A stretch of DNA of 64,000 nt from the NCBI GenBank assembly GCA_004353515.1, contig SMNZ01000002.1, positions 248,001 to 312,000 on the forward strand, written 5' to 3'. This DNA is from Alteromonadaceae bacterium M269. Its GTDB lineage: Bacteria > Pseudomonadota > Gammaproteobacteria > Enterobacterales > Alteromonadaceae. The notes under the pieces are model-generated. The model did not search any database and had not been told where the DNA came from. It saw only the letters and a program-made list of their open reading frames with translations. Below are positions 10,691 through 20,733 of the stretch, one piece after another. The first letter of the stretch is position 1. Every line of letters starts with the position of its first letter. A program made the translations under genes and the position numbers.

Positions 10691-11605
10691 ATGATAAAAC
10701 AACGCACCATAAAACAAGCAGTTCAAGCAACAGGGATAGGTCTACACAAAGGTGACAAGGTCACCATGACTCTTCGTCCTGCGCCTGCAAACACGGGTAT
10801 CGTGTTTAGACGCATCGACATTGAGCCGTTCGCCGACATTCCTGCACGCGCGAATGCTGTGGGCGATACCATGCTTTGTACCTGCGTAACTAATGATGAC
10901 GGAATCAGTATCTCTACTGTTGAACACTTAAGTTCTGCTTTAGCAGGATTAGGTGTAGATAACATCATAGTAGAAGTTGATAGTAATGAACTACCGATTA
11001 TGGATGGTAGTGCCAGTCCATTTATTTTCTTATTGCAATCTGCAGGTATTGAAGAGCTTAATGCACATAAGCGCTTCATTAGAATTAAGAAAGTAATCCG
11101 TGTTGAAGAAGACGATAAGTGGGCGGAATTTCATCCACATGAAGGCTTCAGAATGGACTTCAAAATCGACTTCGATCATCCTGCCATTCGTCAGACCAGA
11201 CAACATGTTGTTGTCGACTTCAATAGTGACTCTTATATTGATGAGATTAGTCGAGCGCGCACCTTTGGTTTTATGAAAGACCTTGAGTTTATGCACGCTA
11301 ATGACCTGGCTTTGGGGGCAAGCATGGAAAATGCGGTTGCTCTGGATGAATATCGAGTTTTGAACCAAGAAGGTTTGCGTTACGCAGATGAGTTTGTGAA
11401 ACATAAAATACTCGATGCAGTAGGGGATTTATATCTCTGTGGGCATAGTATTTTAGGTGAACTGAAAAGCTTTAAATCAGGCCATGGTTTAAATAACAAA
11501 TTATTATGTGCTGTGTTAGCTGATGCAGAAGCTTGGGAATACACTAGCTTTGAAGACGAAGAAGCCATGCCAATTAACTTTGGTGAGCTTGTATTAGCGA
11601 ATTAA
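10691..11605 (+). CDS. lpxC: UDP-3-O-acyl-N-acetylglucosamine deacetylase LpxC
   Basis: Zinc enzyme that catalyses the committed step of lipid A synthesis. The 304-residue protein keeps the E. coli numbering of the metal and catalytic residues: H79 (in STVEHL), H238 and D242 (in HKILD), D246 and H265. It follows the dcw cluster as in other gammaproteobacteria. It has its own promoter and is closed by a strong terminator. E. coli controls LpxC amount by proteolysis; nothing in this sequence tests that. Confidence 0.98.
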   Translation: MIKQRTIKQAVQATGIGLHKGDKVTMTLRPAPANTGIVFRRIDIEPFADIPARANAVGDTMLCTCVTNDDGISISTVEHLSSALAGLGVDNIIVEVDSNELPIMDGSASPFIFLLQSAGIEELNAHKRFIRIKKVIRVEEDDKWAEFHPHEGFRMDFKIDFDHPAIRQTRQHVVVDFNSDSYIDEISRARTFGFMKDLEFMHANDLALGASMENAVALDEYRVLNQEGLRYADEFVKHKILDAVGDLYLCGHSILGELKSFKSGHGLNNKLLCAVLADAEAWEYTSFEDEEAMPINFGELVLAN

Positions 11606-11620
11606 AACGAGTTTTTAAGA

Positions 11621-11650
11621 AAAGATGCCGCTTTATGCGGCATTTTTTTT
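11621..11650 (+). terminator. Rho-independent terminator after lpxC
   Basis: The stem ATGCCGC (11625-11631) / GCGGCAT (11637-11643) with loop TTTAT is followed directly by a run of T. It ends the lpxC transcript. Confidence 0.9.
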
Positions 11651-11823
11651 GTAGAAAATTCAAGAGTTGCTGGCATATTAAATGCTTTAATTTTTTAGCT
11701 GCTAGTATTCAATGTATGAAAAACAATCATTTAGGCTATAGCCTTATAACCTAAGTGCTTTTTTTTGAACGCAATGCAGTTTAGAATCAAACACAGATTA
11801 TTACGGAGCCGCATACAATCACT

Positions 11824-12744
11824 ATGAGTTTTACCTTGCTATTAAGAAGCAAAAAACTGCGTTTTGTATATAACGTGCAGAAACGTGACGTGCTGTTTTT
11901 GGCTCTAGCGCTGATTTTCTTTTCACTTTGGATTTCCAACACGTCTTACTTCAAACCTAATATGGATATGGCGTTGATTCAGGGAACCCAGACTGGGTTA
12001 CAGCAGCAGGAAAAAGAGTTGCTGCAAATAAAGTCTCAAACCGAAGAAAAGTTAACAGGTATGGTGCTTAAACTTGCAGAAATGCAAAGTCAAATGCAAC
12101 GCCTGAATGCCCTGGGTAGCCGTTTGGTTGAACAAGCGCAGTTATCTCCAGAAGAGTTCCAATTCGATACGTTACCAGCCGTGGGTGGCCCATCTACTCA
12201 AGAAACAGCAATTGACTTGCAAAGCAGTGATTACATTTTGGATGACATTGCAACAATGCTGGAAGCGATGGAAGATAAACAACAACAATTGAAAGCCCTT
12301 GAATCTATCATGATGAATCACCATATAGATGAACAGAGTTATTTGACTGGAAGACCAATATCGAAAGGTTGGCTTTCGTCATATTACGGGATACGTAAAG
12401 ACCCGTTTTCTGGCTTGCCAGCTATGCACAAAGGATTGGACTTTGCTGGAAAAGAAGGTGCTGATGTTATTGCAACAGGTGCTGGCTTAGTGACCTGGTC
12501 TGGTCAACGTTATGGCTATGGGAATCTTATTGAGATTGATCACGGTGATGGTTTAACGACACGTTACGGTCACAATAAGAAGCTTAAAGTCAAAGTAGGT
12601 GATGTTGTAACCAAAGGTGACGTTATCGGTGAAATGGGACGGACAGGCCGAGCGACAGGTGCTCATGTTCACTACGAAGTATTGAAAAATGGTAAGCAAC
12701 TCGATCCCTTACCTTACGTATCGCGGAAAACTAATGGTAGTTGA
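11824..12744 (+). CDS. Membrane-anchored M23 (LytM) peptidase
   Basis: Predicted peptidoglycan endopeptidase facing the periplasm. The 306-residue protein has one N-terminal membrane segment (about 22-39), a Gln/Glu-rich coiled coil (about 55-165) and a C-terminal LytM domain (about 185-290). Metal ligands H202 and D206 (HKGLD) and H283 (HVH), plus H250 and H281, are all present, so it should be active and not a degenerate activator. The gene sits between lpxC and secA, the site of secM in enterobacteria; Pseudomonas also carries an M23 gene near here. Exact substrate and partners are unknown. Confidence 0.9.
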   Translation: MSFTLLLRSKKLRFVYNVQKRDVLFLALALIFFSLWISNTSYFKPNMDMALIQGTQTGLQQQEKELLQIKSQTEEKLTGMVLKLAEMQSQMQRLNALGSRLVEQAQLSPEEFQFDTLPAVGGPSTQETAIDLQSSDYILDDIATMLEAMEDKQQQLKALESIMMNHHIDEQSYLTGRPISKGWLSSYYGIRKDPFSGLPAMHKGLDFAGKEGADVIATGAGLVTWSGQRYGYGNLIEIDHGDGLTTRYGHNKKLKVKVGDVVTKGDVIGEMGRTGRATGAHVHYEVLKNGKQLDPLPYVSRKTNGS

Positions 12745-12788
12745 CGTGAATTAAGATCTGCTGAAGTCAGGTCATTAAATAATTAGCG

Positions 12789-12820
12789 ATAATCGGCTCC
12801 TCTGAGCCGATTATTTTATT
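12789..12820 (+). terminator. Rho-independent terminator after the M23 peptidase gene
   Basis: Perfect stem ATAATCGGCTC (12789-12799) / GAGCCGATTAT (12804-12814), loop CTCT, followed by TTTATT. It separates the peptidase gene from secA. Confidence 0.85.
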
Positions 12821-12891
12821 CTGTAGTTTCTTTGGCATGTTATTGCTGTCAAACTACGCAACCAAAAATTTAGATTGGAAGCTGTGTATCC

Positions 12892-15588
12892 ATGTTTTCT
12901 AGTATTCTCACCAAGGTATTTGGTAGCCGTAACGACCGCGCGATCAAAAAGCTGAATCGCGTAGTTGCACAAATTAATTCATTGGAAAGTGAATATGAAA
13001 CACTGACTGATGATGAACTAAAGGGAAAAACGGCAGAATTTCGCCAGCGCCTGGAAAAAGGTGAGACACTAGACGATTTATTGGTTGAAGCTTTTGCTGT
13101 TGTCAGAGAAGCCAGTAAACGCGTTTTCCAAATGCGTCACTTCGACGTGCAAATGCTGGGTGGTATTGTTCTTCACCAAGGTAAGATTTCAGAAATGCGT
13201 ACCGGTGAAGGTAAAACTTTAACAGGTACCTTACCAGCTTATCTGAATGCGCTGAGTGGTAACGGTGTTCATGTTATTACGGTCAACGATTATCTAGCGA
13301 CTCGTGATGCCGACTGGAGTAGACCTTTCTACGAATTCCTGGGTATGACAGTAGGATGTAACATTCCTGGCATGAATCACCCTCAGAAGAAGCAAGCTTA
13401 CCAAGCAGATATCTTATACGGCACAAACAATGAGTTTGGGTTCGATTACTTGCGCGACAATATGGCATTCAGCCCGGAAGAACGTGTTCAACGAGGCCTG
13501 AACTATGCAGTTATTGATGAAGTTGACTCTATCTTAATCGATGAAGCTCGTACGCCACTTATCATTTCTGGTCCTGCAGAGGACAGCTCAGAGCTATATA
13601 AGAAAATTAATGTCGTTATCCCACTTCTAGAGCAGCAAGAGAAAGAGGATGAAGAGGGCGAACAAGGTGATGGTGACTTTACTGTTGATGAAAAAGGTAA
13701 GCAGATTCACTTAACTGAACGCGGTCAAATACGCGTTGAAGAGATCCTTAAAGAGCACGGTGTTCTTCCTGAAGAAGAATCTTTGTTTGCTGCAGCTAAT
13801 ATTTCCTTATTACACCACGTTAATGCTGCACTAAGAGCGCACAAGTTATTTAGTAAAGATGTCGATTACATCGTTAAGAATGACGAGATTGTTATTGTTG
13901 ATGAGCACACGGGTAGAACGATGGAAGGTCGCCGTTGGTCAGAAGGTTTGCACCAAGCGATTGAAGCGAAAGAGAATGTTAACATTCAAAATGAGAACCA
14001 GACGCTAGCTTCTATCACTTTCCAGAACTATTTCCGTTTATACAACAAGCTTGCAGGTATGACAGGAACGGCGGATACAGAAGCGTTCGAGTTTAATCAT
14101 ATCTACGGTTTAGAAACTATCGTTATCCCCACAAACAAACCTATGATTCGTGACGATAAAGCAGACTTGATTTATCTCACTACTTTAGAGAAGTATGAAG
14201 CGATAGTTGAAGACATTAAAGGTTGTGTTGAACGCGGCCAACCGACTTTGGTTGGTACTGTTTCGATAGAAAACTCTGAATTACTATCTAACTTCCTTAA
14301 GAAACAGAAAGTACCTCATAAAGTTCTAAATGCGAAGTTCCACGAACAAGAAGCCGAGATTGTAGCTCAAGCGGGTAGAGCAGGGGCGGTTACCATCGCA
14401 ACTAATATGGCCGGTCGTGGTACCGATATCGTTCTTGGTGGAAGCTGGCAAGCAGAAATTGAAAAGCTTAAAGAGCCGACAGAGTCACAAATCGAAAAAA
14501 TTAAGAGTGAGTGGCAAGAACGCCATGAAGCCGTTTTAAAAGCGGGTGGTTTGCACATTATTGGTACAGAGAGACACGAGTCTCGTCGTATTGATAACCA
14601 GCTACGTGGTCGTTCTGGTCGTCAGGGTGATGCTGGTTCATCTCGATTCTATCTATCTCTAGAAGATCCGTTAATGCGTATTTTCGCCTCTGAGAAGATG
14701 GCCGGCATGATGAAGCGCTTAGGCATGGAAAAGGGCGAAGCGATAGAGCACCCATGGGTGACTAAAGCTATCGAAAATGCACAGCGTAAAGTTGAAACGC
14801 GTAACTTCGATATTCGTAAGCAATTACTTGAGTATGATGATGTTGCCAATGACCAGCGTAAGGTTATCTACGAACAGCGTAACGAACTGTTGGATGACGG
14901 TGATATTAGCGAAACTATCGGGGCAATTCGCGAAGACGTATTAACTGATACTATCAGTGAATATATCCCGCCTGAGTCATTGGAAGAAATGTGGGATGTC
15001 CCAGCGTTAGAAGAGCGACTTAAAGCTGACTTTGATGTAGCTCTTCCTCTACAGCAGTGGCTTGATGATGATGACAAGCTATATGAAGAAAAACTCAGAG
15101 AACGCATTTCTGATGCCGTTAATGAAAACTATACTTCTAAAGAACAAGCGGTTGGTGCCTCTGTTTTGAGACAGTTTGAGAAAGCCGTTATGTTGCAAAA
15201 CCTCGATGGTCATTGGAAAGAGCACTTAGCGGCTATGGATCACCTTCGTCAGGGGATCCACTTACGTGGCTATGCCCAGAAGAACCCTAAGCAAGAATAT
15301 AAGCGCGAGTCATTCGAGCTGTTTTCTGAGATGCTTGAAAGCCTGAAATTCGACGTCGTTAAGTTGTTAAGTAAAGTACAGGTGAGAGCAGAATCTGATG
15401 TTGAGGCTGTCGAAGAGCAGCGCAGACAAGCTGATGATGTACCAAAGCAGTATGAGCACGAGTCTGAGAACGAGACAAAGAACGTTGCACAGACGACAGT
15501 TCGTGATGAACCTAAAGTTGGTCGTAACGATCCATGCCCTTGTGGTTCAGGGAAAAAGTACAAGCAGTGCTGCGGAAAGCTAAACTAA
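12892..15588 (+). CDS. secA: Preprotein translocase ATPase SecA
   Basis: Motor of the Sec translocon, driving unfolded preproteins through SecYEG. The protein has 898 residues. The Walker A motif MRTGEGKT (about 102-109) and DEAD-like box [17 protein letters not shown] are present. [13 protein letters not shown] marks the second nucleotide-binding fold. The C-terminal zinc-binding tail [14 protein letters not shown], which contacts SecB and phospholipids, is intact. It has a terminator on each side and so is probably its own transcription unit. Confidence 0.99.
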   Translation: MFSSILTKVFGSRNDRAIKKLNRVVAQINSLESEYETLTDDELKGKTAEFRQRLEKGETLDDLLVEAFAVVREASKRVFQMRHFDVQMLGGIVLHQGKISEMRTGEGKTLTGTLPAYLNALSGNGVHVITVNDYLATRDADWSRPFYEFLGMTVGCNIPGMNHPQKKQAYQADILYGTNNEFGFDYLRDNMAFSPEERVQRGLNYAVIDEVDSILIDEARTPLIISGPAEDSSELYKKINVVIPLLEQQEKEDEEGEQGDGDFTVDEKGKQIHLTERGQIRVEEILKEHGVLPEEESLFAAANISLLHHVNAALRAHKLFSKDVDYIVKNDEIVIVDEHTGRTMEGRRWSEGLHQAIEAKENVNIQNENQTLASITFQNYFRLYNKLAGMTGTADTEAFEFNHIYGLETIVIPTNKPMIRDDKADLIYLTTLEKYEAIVEDIKGCVERGQPTLVGTVSIENSELLSNFLKKQKVPHKVLNAKFHEQEAEIVAQAGRAGAVTIATNMAGRGTDIVLGGSWQAEIEKLKEPTESQIEKIKSEWQERHEAVLKAGGLHIIGTERHESRRIDNQLRGRSGRQGDAGSSRFYLSLEDPLMRIFASEKMAGMMKRLGMEKGEAIEHPWVTKAIENAQRKVETRNFDIRKQLLEYDDVANDQRKVIYEQRNELLDDGDISETIGAIREDVLTDTISEYIPPESLEEMWDVPALEERLKADFDVALPLQQWLDDDDKLYEEKLRERISDAVNENYTSKEQAVGASVLRQFEKAVMLQNLDGHWKEHLAAMDHLRQGIHLRGYAQKNPKQEYKRESFELFSEMLESLKFDVVKLLSKVQVRAESDVEAVEEQRRQADDVPKQYEHESENETKNVAQTTVRDEPKVGRNDPCPCGSGKKYKQCCGKLN

Positions 15589-15610
15589 ATAATTGATTAA
15601 GTGAAATAAA

Positions 15611-15635
15611 AGTCGGGTTTTCCCGGCTTTTTTGT
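15611..15635 (+). terminator. Rho-independent terminator after secA
   Basis: The stem AGTCGGG (15611-15617) / CCCGGCT (15622-15628) contains one G-T pair, has loop TTTT and is followed by a T run. The mutT start is only about 20 bases downstream, so read-through or a promoter near the terminator must supply mutT. Confidence 0.85.
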
Positions 15636-15653
15636 TAGTGGAACTAAAACACA

Positions 15654-16061
15654 GTGAAAAGAGTCGATGTTGCGGTTGGTGTGATTATTAGAGAACGCCA
15701 AATATATATTACTAAACGGGCAGATGACCTGCATCAGGGGGGCAAGTGGGAGTTTCCAGGAGGCAAAAAAGAAGCCGATGAGACTATAGCTGAAGCTTTA
15801 GTTCGTGAACTACTGGAAGAAATTGGGATTGAAGTACAAGAACAGTCTGAACTGTTAGTCATAGAACATGATTACGGCGATAAGAAGGTTTGTTTAGATG
15901 TCCGATTGGTAACCTCTTTCGATAACGAGCCTCATGGTGCAGAAGGTCAACAAGGGCAATGGGTATCTATTGAAAACCTTTTGAGCTATGACTTCCCTGA
16001 GGCTAATACGGCCATTATTGATGCTTTGTTTAAGCGCTATGACGTAAAGCTTTCGAACTAA
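15654..16061 (+). CDS. mutT: 8-oxo-dGTP diphosphatase MutT (Nudix)
   Basis: Cleanses the nucleotide pool by hydrolysing 8-oxo-dGTP to the monophosphate. The 135-residue protein has a complete Nudix box at 37-59 (G37, E43, R51-E52, E55-E56, G58). The start is GTG at 15654. In E. coli mutT also lies directly after secA. The MutT assignment rests on this context; the Nudix fold alone would allow other nucleotide substrates. Confidence 0.92.
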   Translation: MKRVDVAVGVIIRERQIYITKRADDLHQGGKWEFPGGKKEADETIAEALVRELLEEIGIEVQEQSELLVIEHDYGDKKVCLDVRLVTSFDNEPHGAEGQQGQWVSIENLLSYDFPEANTAIIDALFKRYDVKLSN

Positions 16062-16079
16062 AAGCAACAGACTCAAACG

Positions 16080-16307
16080 TTACTCTTTAAAAAAGTTATC
16101 GGGTGTTTGCATGAGCAAGTCTTCAATATCTTCAGGATCAATATGCAAATCTGATTGGCGTCCTAGTTTTACCGGAATGCTATGAGACTCGGTCGCCCAT
16201 TCACCTAAATCAATGAGTTGGCATTTCTTGCAGCAAAAAGGTCGATGAACGTTCTCAGGTGCCCATTCTACGGCTTTTTGGCAAGTAGGGCAGTTAACTT
16301 TAGTCAT
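16080..16307 (-). CDS. yacG: DNA gyrase inhibitor YacG
   Basis: Small zinc protein of 75 residues with the CPTC...CCKKC four-cysteine arrangement followed by LIDLGEW, the family signature. The E. coli protein binds GyrB and inhibits gyrase. It is convergent with mutT, as in E. coli. Here it is separated from its usual neighbours zapD and coaE by a gene on the opposite strand. Confidence 0.93.
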   Translation of the reverse strand: MTKVNCPTCQKAVEWAPENVHRPFCCKKCQLIDLGEWATESHSIPVKLGRQSDLHIDPEDIEDLLMQTPDNFFKE

Positions 16308-16417
16308 AGTTATTTGAGTTCTTTATAAACGATTTATAACCTCTATTATATTTGATTCTGCTATCAAAATCCTCTACGGTGAACGGCACAACTCGTGGAC
16401 AAGTATCTTAAATACTT

Positions 16418-16969
16418 ATGTTTATTGAAATTATTCGCGCTATATTGTTCGCAGGAATTCCCATCTTTGTTGTGTCCTACTTCATGATAAATCGTGCTAT
16501 TCAATCCAAACAGTTAGATCGTTTTAATGATAGTGACGGCCTCGATTCAGCAATGAAGGTTATGGTGAAGCAATATAAGGAAAACAAGAAGAAAAAGGTA
16601 AAGCAGGATACAAATCCAGTCATGGCGAAGTGGATGTATTTTGGAGGTGGTTTTTATGGTCTGATGGCTTTAATAACTTATCTGTATATTGAAGCGAAAG
16701 AAATTTTTGAGTTTGTGGTTAAGCTCTTTAAATTAAGTTGGGACCAGGTATGGAGCCATATTGGGTTCGATTTGCTGGTAGATTTGCTTGTAGAGGCCAT
16801 ACAGAACCTTATTTCTGCATTTGTGTGGTTTCATTATTGGGCAGATGAGATAACGATGAAAAACGGTTGGTATTGGCTAGGAGCTGCTTATATTGGGTAT
16901 ATGCTAGGCGCTAAATTAGCTGAGCAATTTCCGGTGCAGAATACTCGAAGGTTTTTCCTGAAGTCTTAA
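16418..16969 (+). CDS. Unrecognised multi-pass membrane protein
   Basis: I do not recognise a family. The 183-residue protein has hydrophobic segments at about 3-25, 68-90, 112-137 and 145-165, with a basic lysine-rich loop between the first two (EENKKKKVKQD-like composition), probably cytoplasmic. The ATG at 16418 gives an immediate membrane segment. The gene faces away from yacG and converges on zapD, breaking a gene run that is collinear in many relatives. Codon use looks like that of its neighbours. The reading is confident as a gene but not as to function. Confidence 0.7.
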   Translation: MFIEIIRAILFAGIPIFVVSYFMINRAIQSKQLDRFNDSDGLDSAMKVMVKQYKENKKKKVKQDTNPVMAKWMYFGGGFYGLMALITYLYIEAKEIFEFVVKLFKLSWDQVWSHIGFDLLVDLLVEAIQNLISAFVWFHYWADEITMKNGWYWLGAAYIGYMLGAKLAEQFPVQNTRRFFLKS

Positions 16970-16974
16970 GAGGG

Positions 16975-17727
16975 TTAACAAGCCGCCAGTTTAAAATCTA
17001 TGGTATCAGTGACAGATGTACTGCCTTCCTGATTGGATTCGAAGTTCATAAATCTAATGGCGTATCGATATTTGTTACCGCTTAAGGTCGGGTAATAATT
17101 ATCCTCTATTGAACAATGTATACGAATGAGCTCTATCTTGTCGTCAGCAATGCCTTGGTAAAAACCTTTAGCTGCGGTTGCATCAGTGAACTTCCCTCGT
17201 TCCCTCAAGAATGATAACGCGATGTCTAAGGAATCCTGAACTAAGGTAAATTCACTTAACCATTGATTAATATCTTGTTGAACCTCGTCTTGTGGTTGCT
17301 TTAACCAGTAGTGCAAATTGGGCAAATCAAAACTACAAGTCCCACCAGGAATAGCAAACCGTTGCTTAATTGAGTTTAGGAATTTATCTTCTTTTAGCGT
17401 ATTACCGATCTTTCGAGCATTTCTTAACTGTTCTTTTAAGCGGGTGACTTTATCTAATGCTTTTTGCAGCGCGACTAAATCAATTTTGGGGTGCTTCGAC
17501 CAGTGCTGTAGGTTTTTCTCGTGGATTTCGATGTCTTTTAGCATGTCATTGCGCACATCAAGTCGATCTAGCAGATCAAGCAGTGTGAACAAAGACTCAA
17601 AGAATGTCATGAAAGACCAAGTGGGGCCAAAGTCTTTTGTATGCTCTAATTGTTGAAACAACTGTTCCAGTCTCAAATAAGATCTGACTTTTTCATTTAA
17701 AGGAAATTCGTACAGGGTGTGAGACAT
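16975..17727 (-). CDS. zapD: Cell division protein ZapD
   Basis: The 250-residue protein begins MSHTLYEFPLNEKVRSYLRLE, the typical start of the ZapD (YacF, DUF1342) family. ZapD cross-links FtsZ filaments by binding the FtsZ C-terminal peptide, which is conserved in the ftsZ of this window. It lies 55 bases downstream of coaE on the same strand, suggesting one transcript from pilC or pilD onward. Confidence 0.95.
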   Translation of the reverse strand: MSHTLYEFPLNEKVRSYLRLEQLFQQLEHTKDFGPTWSFMTFFESLFTLLDLLDRLDVRNDMLKDIEIHEKNLQHWSKHPKIDLVALQKALDKVTRLKEQLRNARKIGNTLKEDKFLNSIKQRFAIPGGTCSFDLPNLHYWLKQPQDEVQQDINQWLSEFTLVQDSLDIALSFLRERGKFTDATAAKGFYQGIADDKIELIRIHCSIEDNYYPTLSGNKYRYAIRFMNFESNQEGSTSVTDTIDFKLAAC

Positions 17728-17782
17728 TTAATATGAGCCAAAACAAAAGATGTGATATTGAAACTCAATTATCGCTTTTATT

Positions 17783-18397
17783 TCAAGCTTTTGTCTGTTT
17801 TTTTGCGAGCTTTATGTAAAAGTCGTCCAATTTTTTGACTTGTTCGTCAAGATCTCGACTCGAACCATTGTTATCAATGATTTGATCAGCGTGTTTCAAG
17901 CGTTCATTTCGAGATACCTGGCTGGCCATGATTTTCCGGATGCCGTCTAATTGACTGTTATCTCGCTTAGCGGCACGAGCAAGTTGAATTTCTTCTTCAA
18001 CATCAATCACTAAGACTTGATCAACTAAATTGAACAACTGATTTTCAACCAACAAAGGAATGGCAAGTAAACAATAATCGGACTTGGCCTTACGGCATTG
18101 AGAAATCATTTCTTCTCTAATAATGGGGTGCAGCAGGTTATTGAGCCACGTTTTCTTTTCTTCATCACTGAAAACAAGCTGTCTCAATTTGCCTCTATCG
18201 AGTTGGCCATCTTCACTTACAATGGCTTTCCCAAAGTAAGAAATCATAGCTTCATAAGCGGGCATCCCTGGCATCACTACTTCACGAGCAATGATGTCGG
18301 CATCAATGGTGTCTATGCCTAACGCATTAAACTTATCGGCAACAGTGGACTTTCCGCTACCGATGCCGCCTGTTAGGCCAATAATAAGCTGACTCAT
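17783..18397 (-). CDS. coaE: Dephospho-CoA kinase CoaE
   Basis: Last enzyme of coenzyme A synthesis, phosphorylating the 3'-hydroxyl of dephospho-CoA. The ATG at 18397 overlaps the pilD stop (ATGA) and yields a 204-residue protein beginning MSQLIIGLTGGIGSGKST, with the P-loop at 9-18. A longer in-frame start would only add residues encoded inside pilD. pilD-coaE coupling is common in gammaproteobacteria. Confidence 0.96.
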   Translation of the reverse strand: MSQLIIGLTGGIGSGKSTVADKFNALGIDTIDADIIAREVVMPGMPAYEAMISYFGKAIVSEDGQLDRGKLRQLVFSDEEKKTWLNNLLHPIIREEMISQCRKAKSDYCLLAIPLLVENQLFNLVDQVLVIDVEEEIQLARAAKRDNSQLDGIRKIMASQVSRNERLKHADQIIDNNGSSRDLDEQVKKLDDFYIKLAKKQTKA

Positions 18398-19269
18398 CCC
18401 AATAGGTACTTCAAATACTGTTCGACAATCCATTCACCGTAAAGCATAGCAATAAAACCTGCTATGGCGAGATACGGACCAAAAGGAAATGCGATACTTT
18501 TTCCTTGATGCTTATAGAACATCAAGAATATGCCAATAACGGCACCTACAACGGATGATAAAAGAATAATGATGGGAAGTTGTTGCCAACCAAACCATGC
18601 TCCAAGTGCTGCTAGTAGCTTGAAATCGCCGTAACCAAAACCTTCTTTGCCTGTCAGTAACTTAAACGCCCAATAGATACTCCACAAAATTAGGTAACCC
18701 GCGCAGGCCCCGATAATGGCGTCGACTGGAGAAACAAAAGTGGATGCAGTGTTGATGAGAAGCCCAATCCAGACGAGTGGTAATGTTAGCTCGTCGGGGA
18801 GTTGCATGGTATCAAAGTCGATAAAGGTTAATGTGATTAACAGCCAGCATAGCAAAACGCCAGTAAAAGCTTCAGGGCCATAACCAAAATGCCAAGCAAC
18901 CCAGGCTGACAACAAGCCTGTTAATAACTCTACAAAGGGGTAGCGCACTGAAACAGGTTGTTTACAGTTGCTGCATTGACCTCTGAGGAATAGCCAACTT
19001 AATACGGGAATGTTCTCCCACCAACGTATTAAGTGGTTACAGTGAGGGCAAGTTGAGTCCGGTTTTACAAGGTTAAATGTGGGCTGTGGCTGTGGCTCAT
19101 CGTCAGGGTTTAAGTAGACTTGGCAAAAGTCCTTTACCGACCTATCCATCATGACGGGTAATCGATAAATAACAACATTGAGAAAGCTACCAACAATAAG
19201 GCTAAGGACAAAAATAAAGCTAATGAATGTTGTTGGGGATTCTGCCAATAAGACAACAATTTCGGGCAT
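18394..19269 (-). CDS. pilD: Prepilin peptidase/N-methyltransferase PilD
   Basis: Polytopic membrane aspartyl protease that cleaves the type IV prepilin leader after glycine and methylates the new N-terminus. The 291-residue protein has the N-terminal zinc loop with cysteine pairs at 74/77 and 99/102, the aspartate-rich IDFDTMQLPD stretch (150-159) and the GYGD motif (212-215) of the catalytic pair. It should process PilA encoded at 20734-21162, and possibly other pseudopilins elsewhere. Confidence 0.96.
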   Translation of the reverse strand: MPEIVVLLAESPTTFISFIFVLSLIVGSFLNVVIYRLPVMMDRSVKDFCQVYLNPDDEPQPQPTFNLVKPDSTCPHCNHLIRWWENIPVLSWLFLRGQCSNCKQPVSVRYPFVELLTGLLSAWVAWHFGYGPEAFTGVLLCWLLITLTFIDFDTMQLPDELTLPLVWIGLLINTASTFVSPVDAIIGACAGYLILWSIYWAFKLLTGKEGFGYGDFKLLAALGAWFGWQQLPIIILLSSVVGAVIGIFLMFYKHQGKSIAFPFGPYLAIAGFIAMLYGEWIVEQYLKYLLG

Positions 19270-19327
19270 GATTTTTCTTGTTTTAAATGAGTGACATACT
19301 GATTACAGTATGCCAGCTTGAGAGCAA

Positions 19328-20545
19328 TTAAACTACATTACCCATTTCGAAGATAGGTAAGTACATTGCGATGATAAGGCCACCAATAACAACACCTAAC
19401 ACAGCCATAATCATAGGCTCTAGGAGACTGGTTAACCCGTCGACCATGTCATCAACTTCCCTTTCGTAAATGTCTGCAATCTTTTCCAACATGTCATCAA
19501 CAGCACCAGACTCTTCACCAATGGCAATCATTTGAGTCACCATATCGGGGAAAACGTTAGTCACGCGCATGGCTGTATTCATTTGTTGGCCGCCAGCAAC
19601 ATCCCTCTTGATTTGCAAAGTAGCGTCGCGATAAACCGCATTACCAGCTGCGCCCGCAGCAGACTCTAAGGCTCCGATCAACGGGACACCGGCGGAGAAA
19701 GTTGTTGATAATGTTCTGGAAAAACGAGCAATTGAAGCTTTCGTTAATATCTCTCCGATAACAGGGAGTTTTAATGATCTCGCGTCTAGCTTGTCGCGTA
19801 AATCTTTAGATTTCTTATAGGCTCTTGAAAACATATAGCCAGCAAAAATAGCACCAATGCCGAGGTACAAACCGTAATCTTGTACGAAGCGAGAAATACC
19901 TAACACCAATAAAGTAAAGGCTGGGAGCTCAGCTCCAAAGCTACTGAATATTTCTTCAAATTGAGGAACAACGAATACGAGTAGTATGGTGGTAACGATA
20001 AAAGCAACGACTACAACGGCGATAGGGTAAAACATCGCCTTTTTAATTTTTGACTTAAGGGCTTCTGCTTTTTCTTTATAAAGAGCAATTCGGTCGAAGA
20101 TAGTTTCTAACGCACCTGATTGCTCACCTGTAGATACCAGGTCGCAGTATAGGTCATCGAATTGCTCTGGGTGTTTGCGTAATGATGTTGAAAGAGGGTT
20201 ACCTGATTTAACCTCATTACCTATATCTGTTAGCATTTTCCTCATACTGGCTTTGGCATGGCCAGTTGAGATCATGTCTATAGTTTGGATAAGTGAAACG
20301 CCGGCGCCAAGCATAGTGGCAATCTGACGTGTAATTAAGCTGATATCTGCAGGATTAATTTTCTCTGCGCCTTTACCAAACAAAGGCTTAGTGAACTTTT
20401 TGACTTTGGTTGCGGAGACACCTTGTCTTCTTAAGAGGTTTTTGGCTTCGATGATAGATGCAGCGTTAATTTCGCCTTTGACACTTTGGCCTTTTCGGTT
20501 TGTTCCATTCCAGACAAAGGTATCTACAGATTTTGCTTGTGCCAT
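19328..20545 (-). CDS. pilC: Type IV pilus inner membrane platform protein PilC
   Basis: GspF-family membrane protein that couples the PilB/PilT ATPases to pilin assembly. The 405-residue protein has two repeated GspF domains, each with membrane helices, and the typical TRQIATMLGAGVSL and GEQSGALE / GEESGAVDDML signatures. The ATG at 20545 has AGAGG 8 bases upstream; an upstream TTG is less likely. No pilB precedes it. A terminator follows pilA, so pilC needs its own promoter in the 188-base gap. Confidence 0.95.
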   Translation of the reverse strand: MAQAKSVDTFVWNGTNRKGQSVKGEINAASIIEAKNLLRRQGVSATKVKKFTKPLFGKGAEKINPADISLITRQIATMLGAGVSLIQTIDMISTGHAKASMRKMLTDIGNEVKSGNPLSTSLRKHPEQFDDLYCDLVSTGEQSGALETIFDRIALYKEKAEALKSKIKKAMFYPIAVVVVAFIVTTILLVFVVPQFEEIFSSFGAELPAFTLLVLGISRFVQDYGLYLGIGAIFAGYMFSRAYKKSKDLRDKLDARSLKLPVIGEILTKASIARFSRTLSTTFSAGVPLIGALESAAGAAGNAVYRDATLQIKRDVAGGQQMNTAMRVTNVFPDMVTQMIAIGEESGAVDDMLEKIADIYEREVDDMVDGLTSLLEPMIMAVLGVVIGGLIIAMYLPIFEMGNVV

Positions 20546-20580
20546 CAACTAAACCTCTAATGAATATTATCTCTAATGTA

Positions 20581-20668
20581 TTGAAAATCGCCGTTGACAG
20601 CAATATGAGTTAGTTTGATTAAACTAGATGAAAGTGTGTATAGAGCGCTGTCAACGATAAGTTTTCAA
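20581..20668. repeat. Nested inverted repeat in the pilC leader
   Basis: The outer arms are 20581-20601 and 20647-20668: CGTTGACAGC pairs perfectly with GCTGTCAACG, and TTGAAAA pairs with TTTTCAA, with a small internal bulge. Inside the loop is a second perfect stem, TAGTTT (20611-20616) / AAACTA (20621-20626). It lies between the pilA terminator and the pilC start, in the untranslated leader of pilC on the minus strand. Function is unknown; it could be an RNA structure or an operator. Confidence 0.55.
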
Positions 20669-20690
20669 AGATAATAAGGTATGACTCCAA

Positions 20691-20720
20691 TAAAAAGGCC
20701 CAGCGCTAACTGGGCCCAAA
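20691..20720 (-). terminator. Rho-independent terminator after pilA
   Basis: Read on the minus strand, a GGGCCCAG...CTGGGCC hairpin (plus-strand arms 20697-20703 and 20710-20716) is followed by TTTTT. It lies about 18 bases after the pilA stop, making pilA a single-gene unit. Confidence 0.9.
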
Positions 20721-20733
20721 GGTGGAAATCGTA

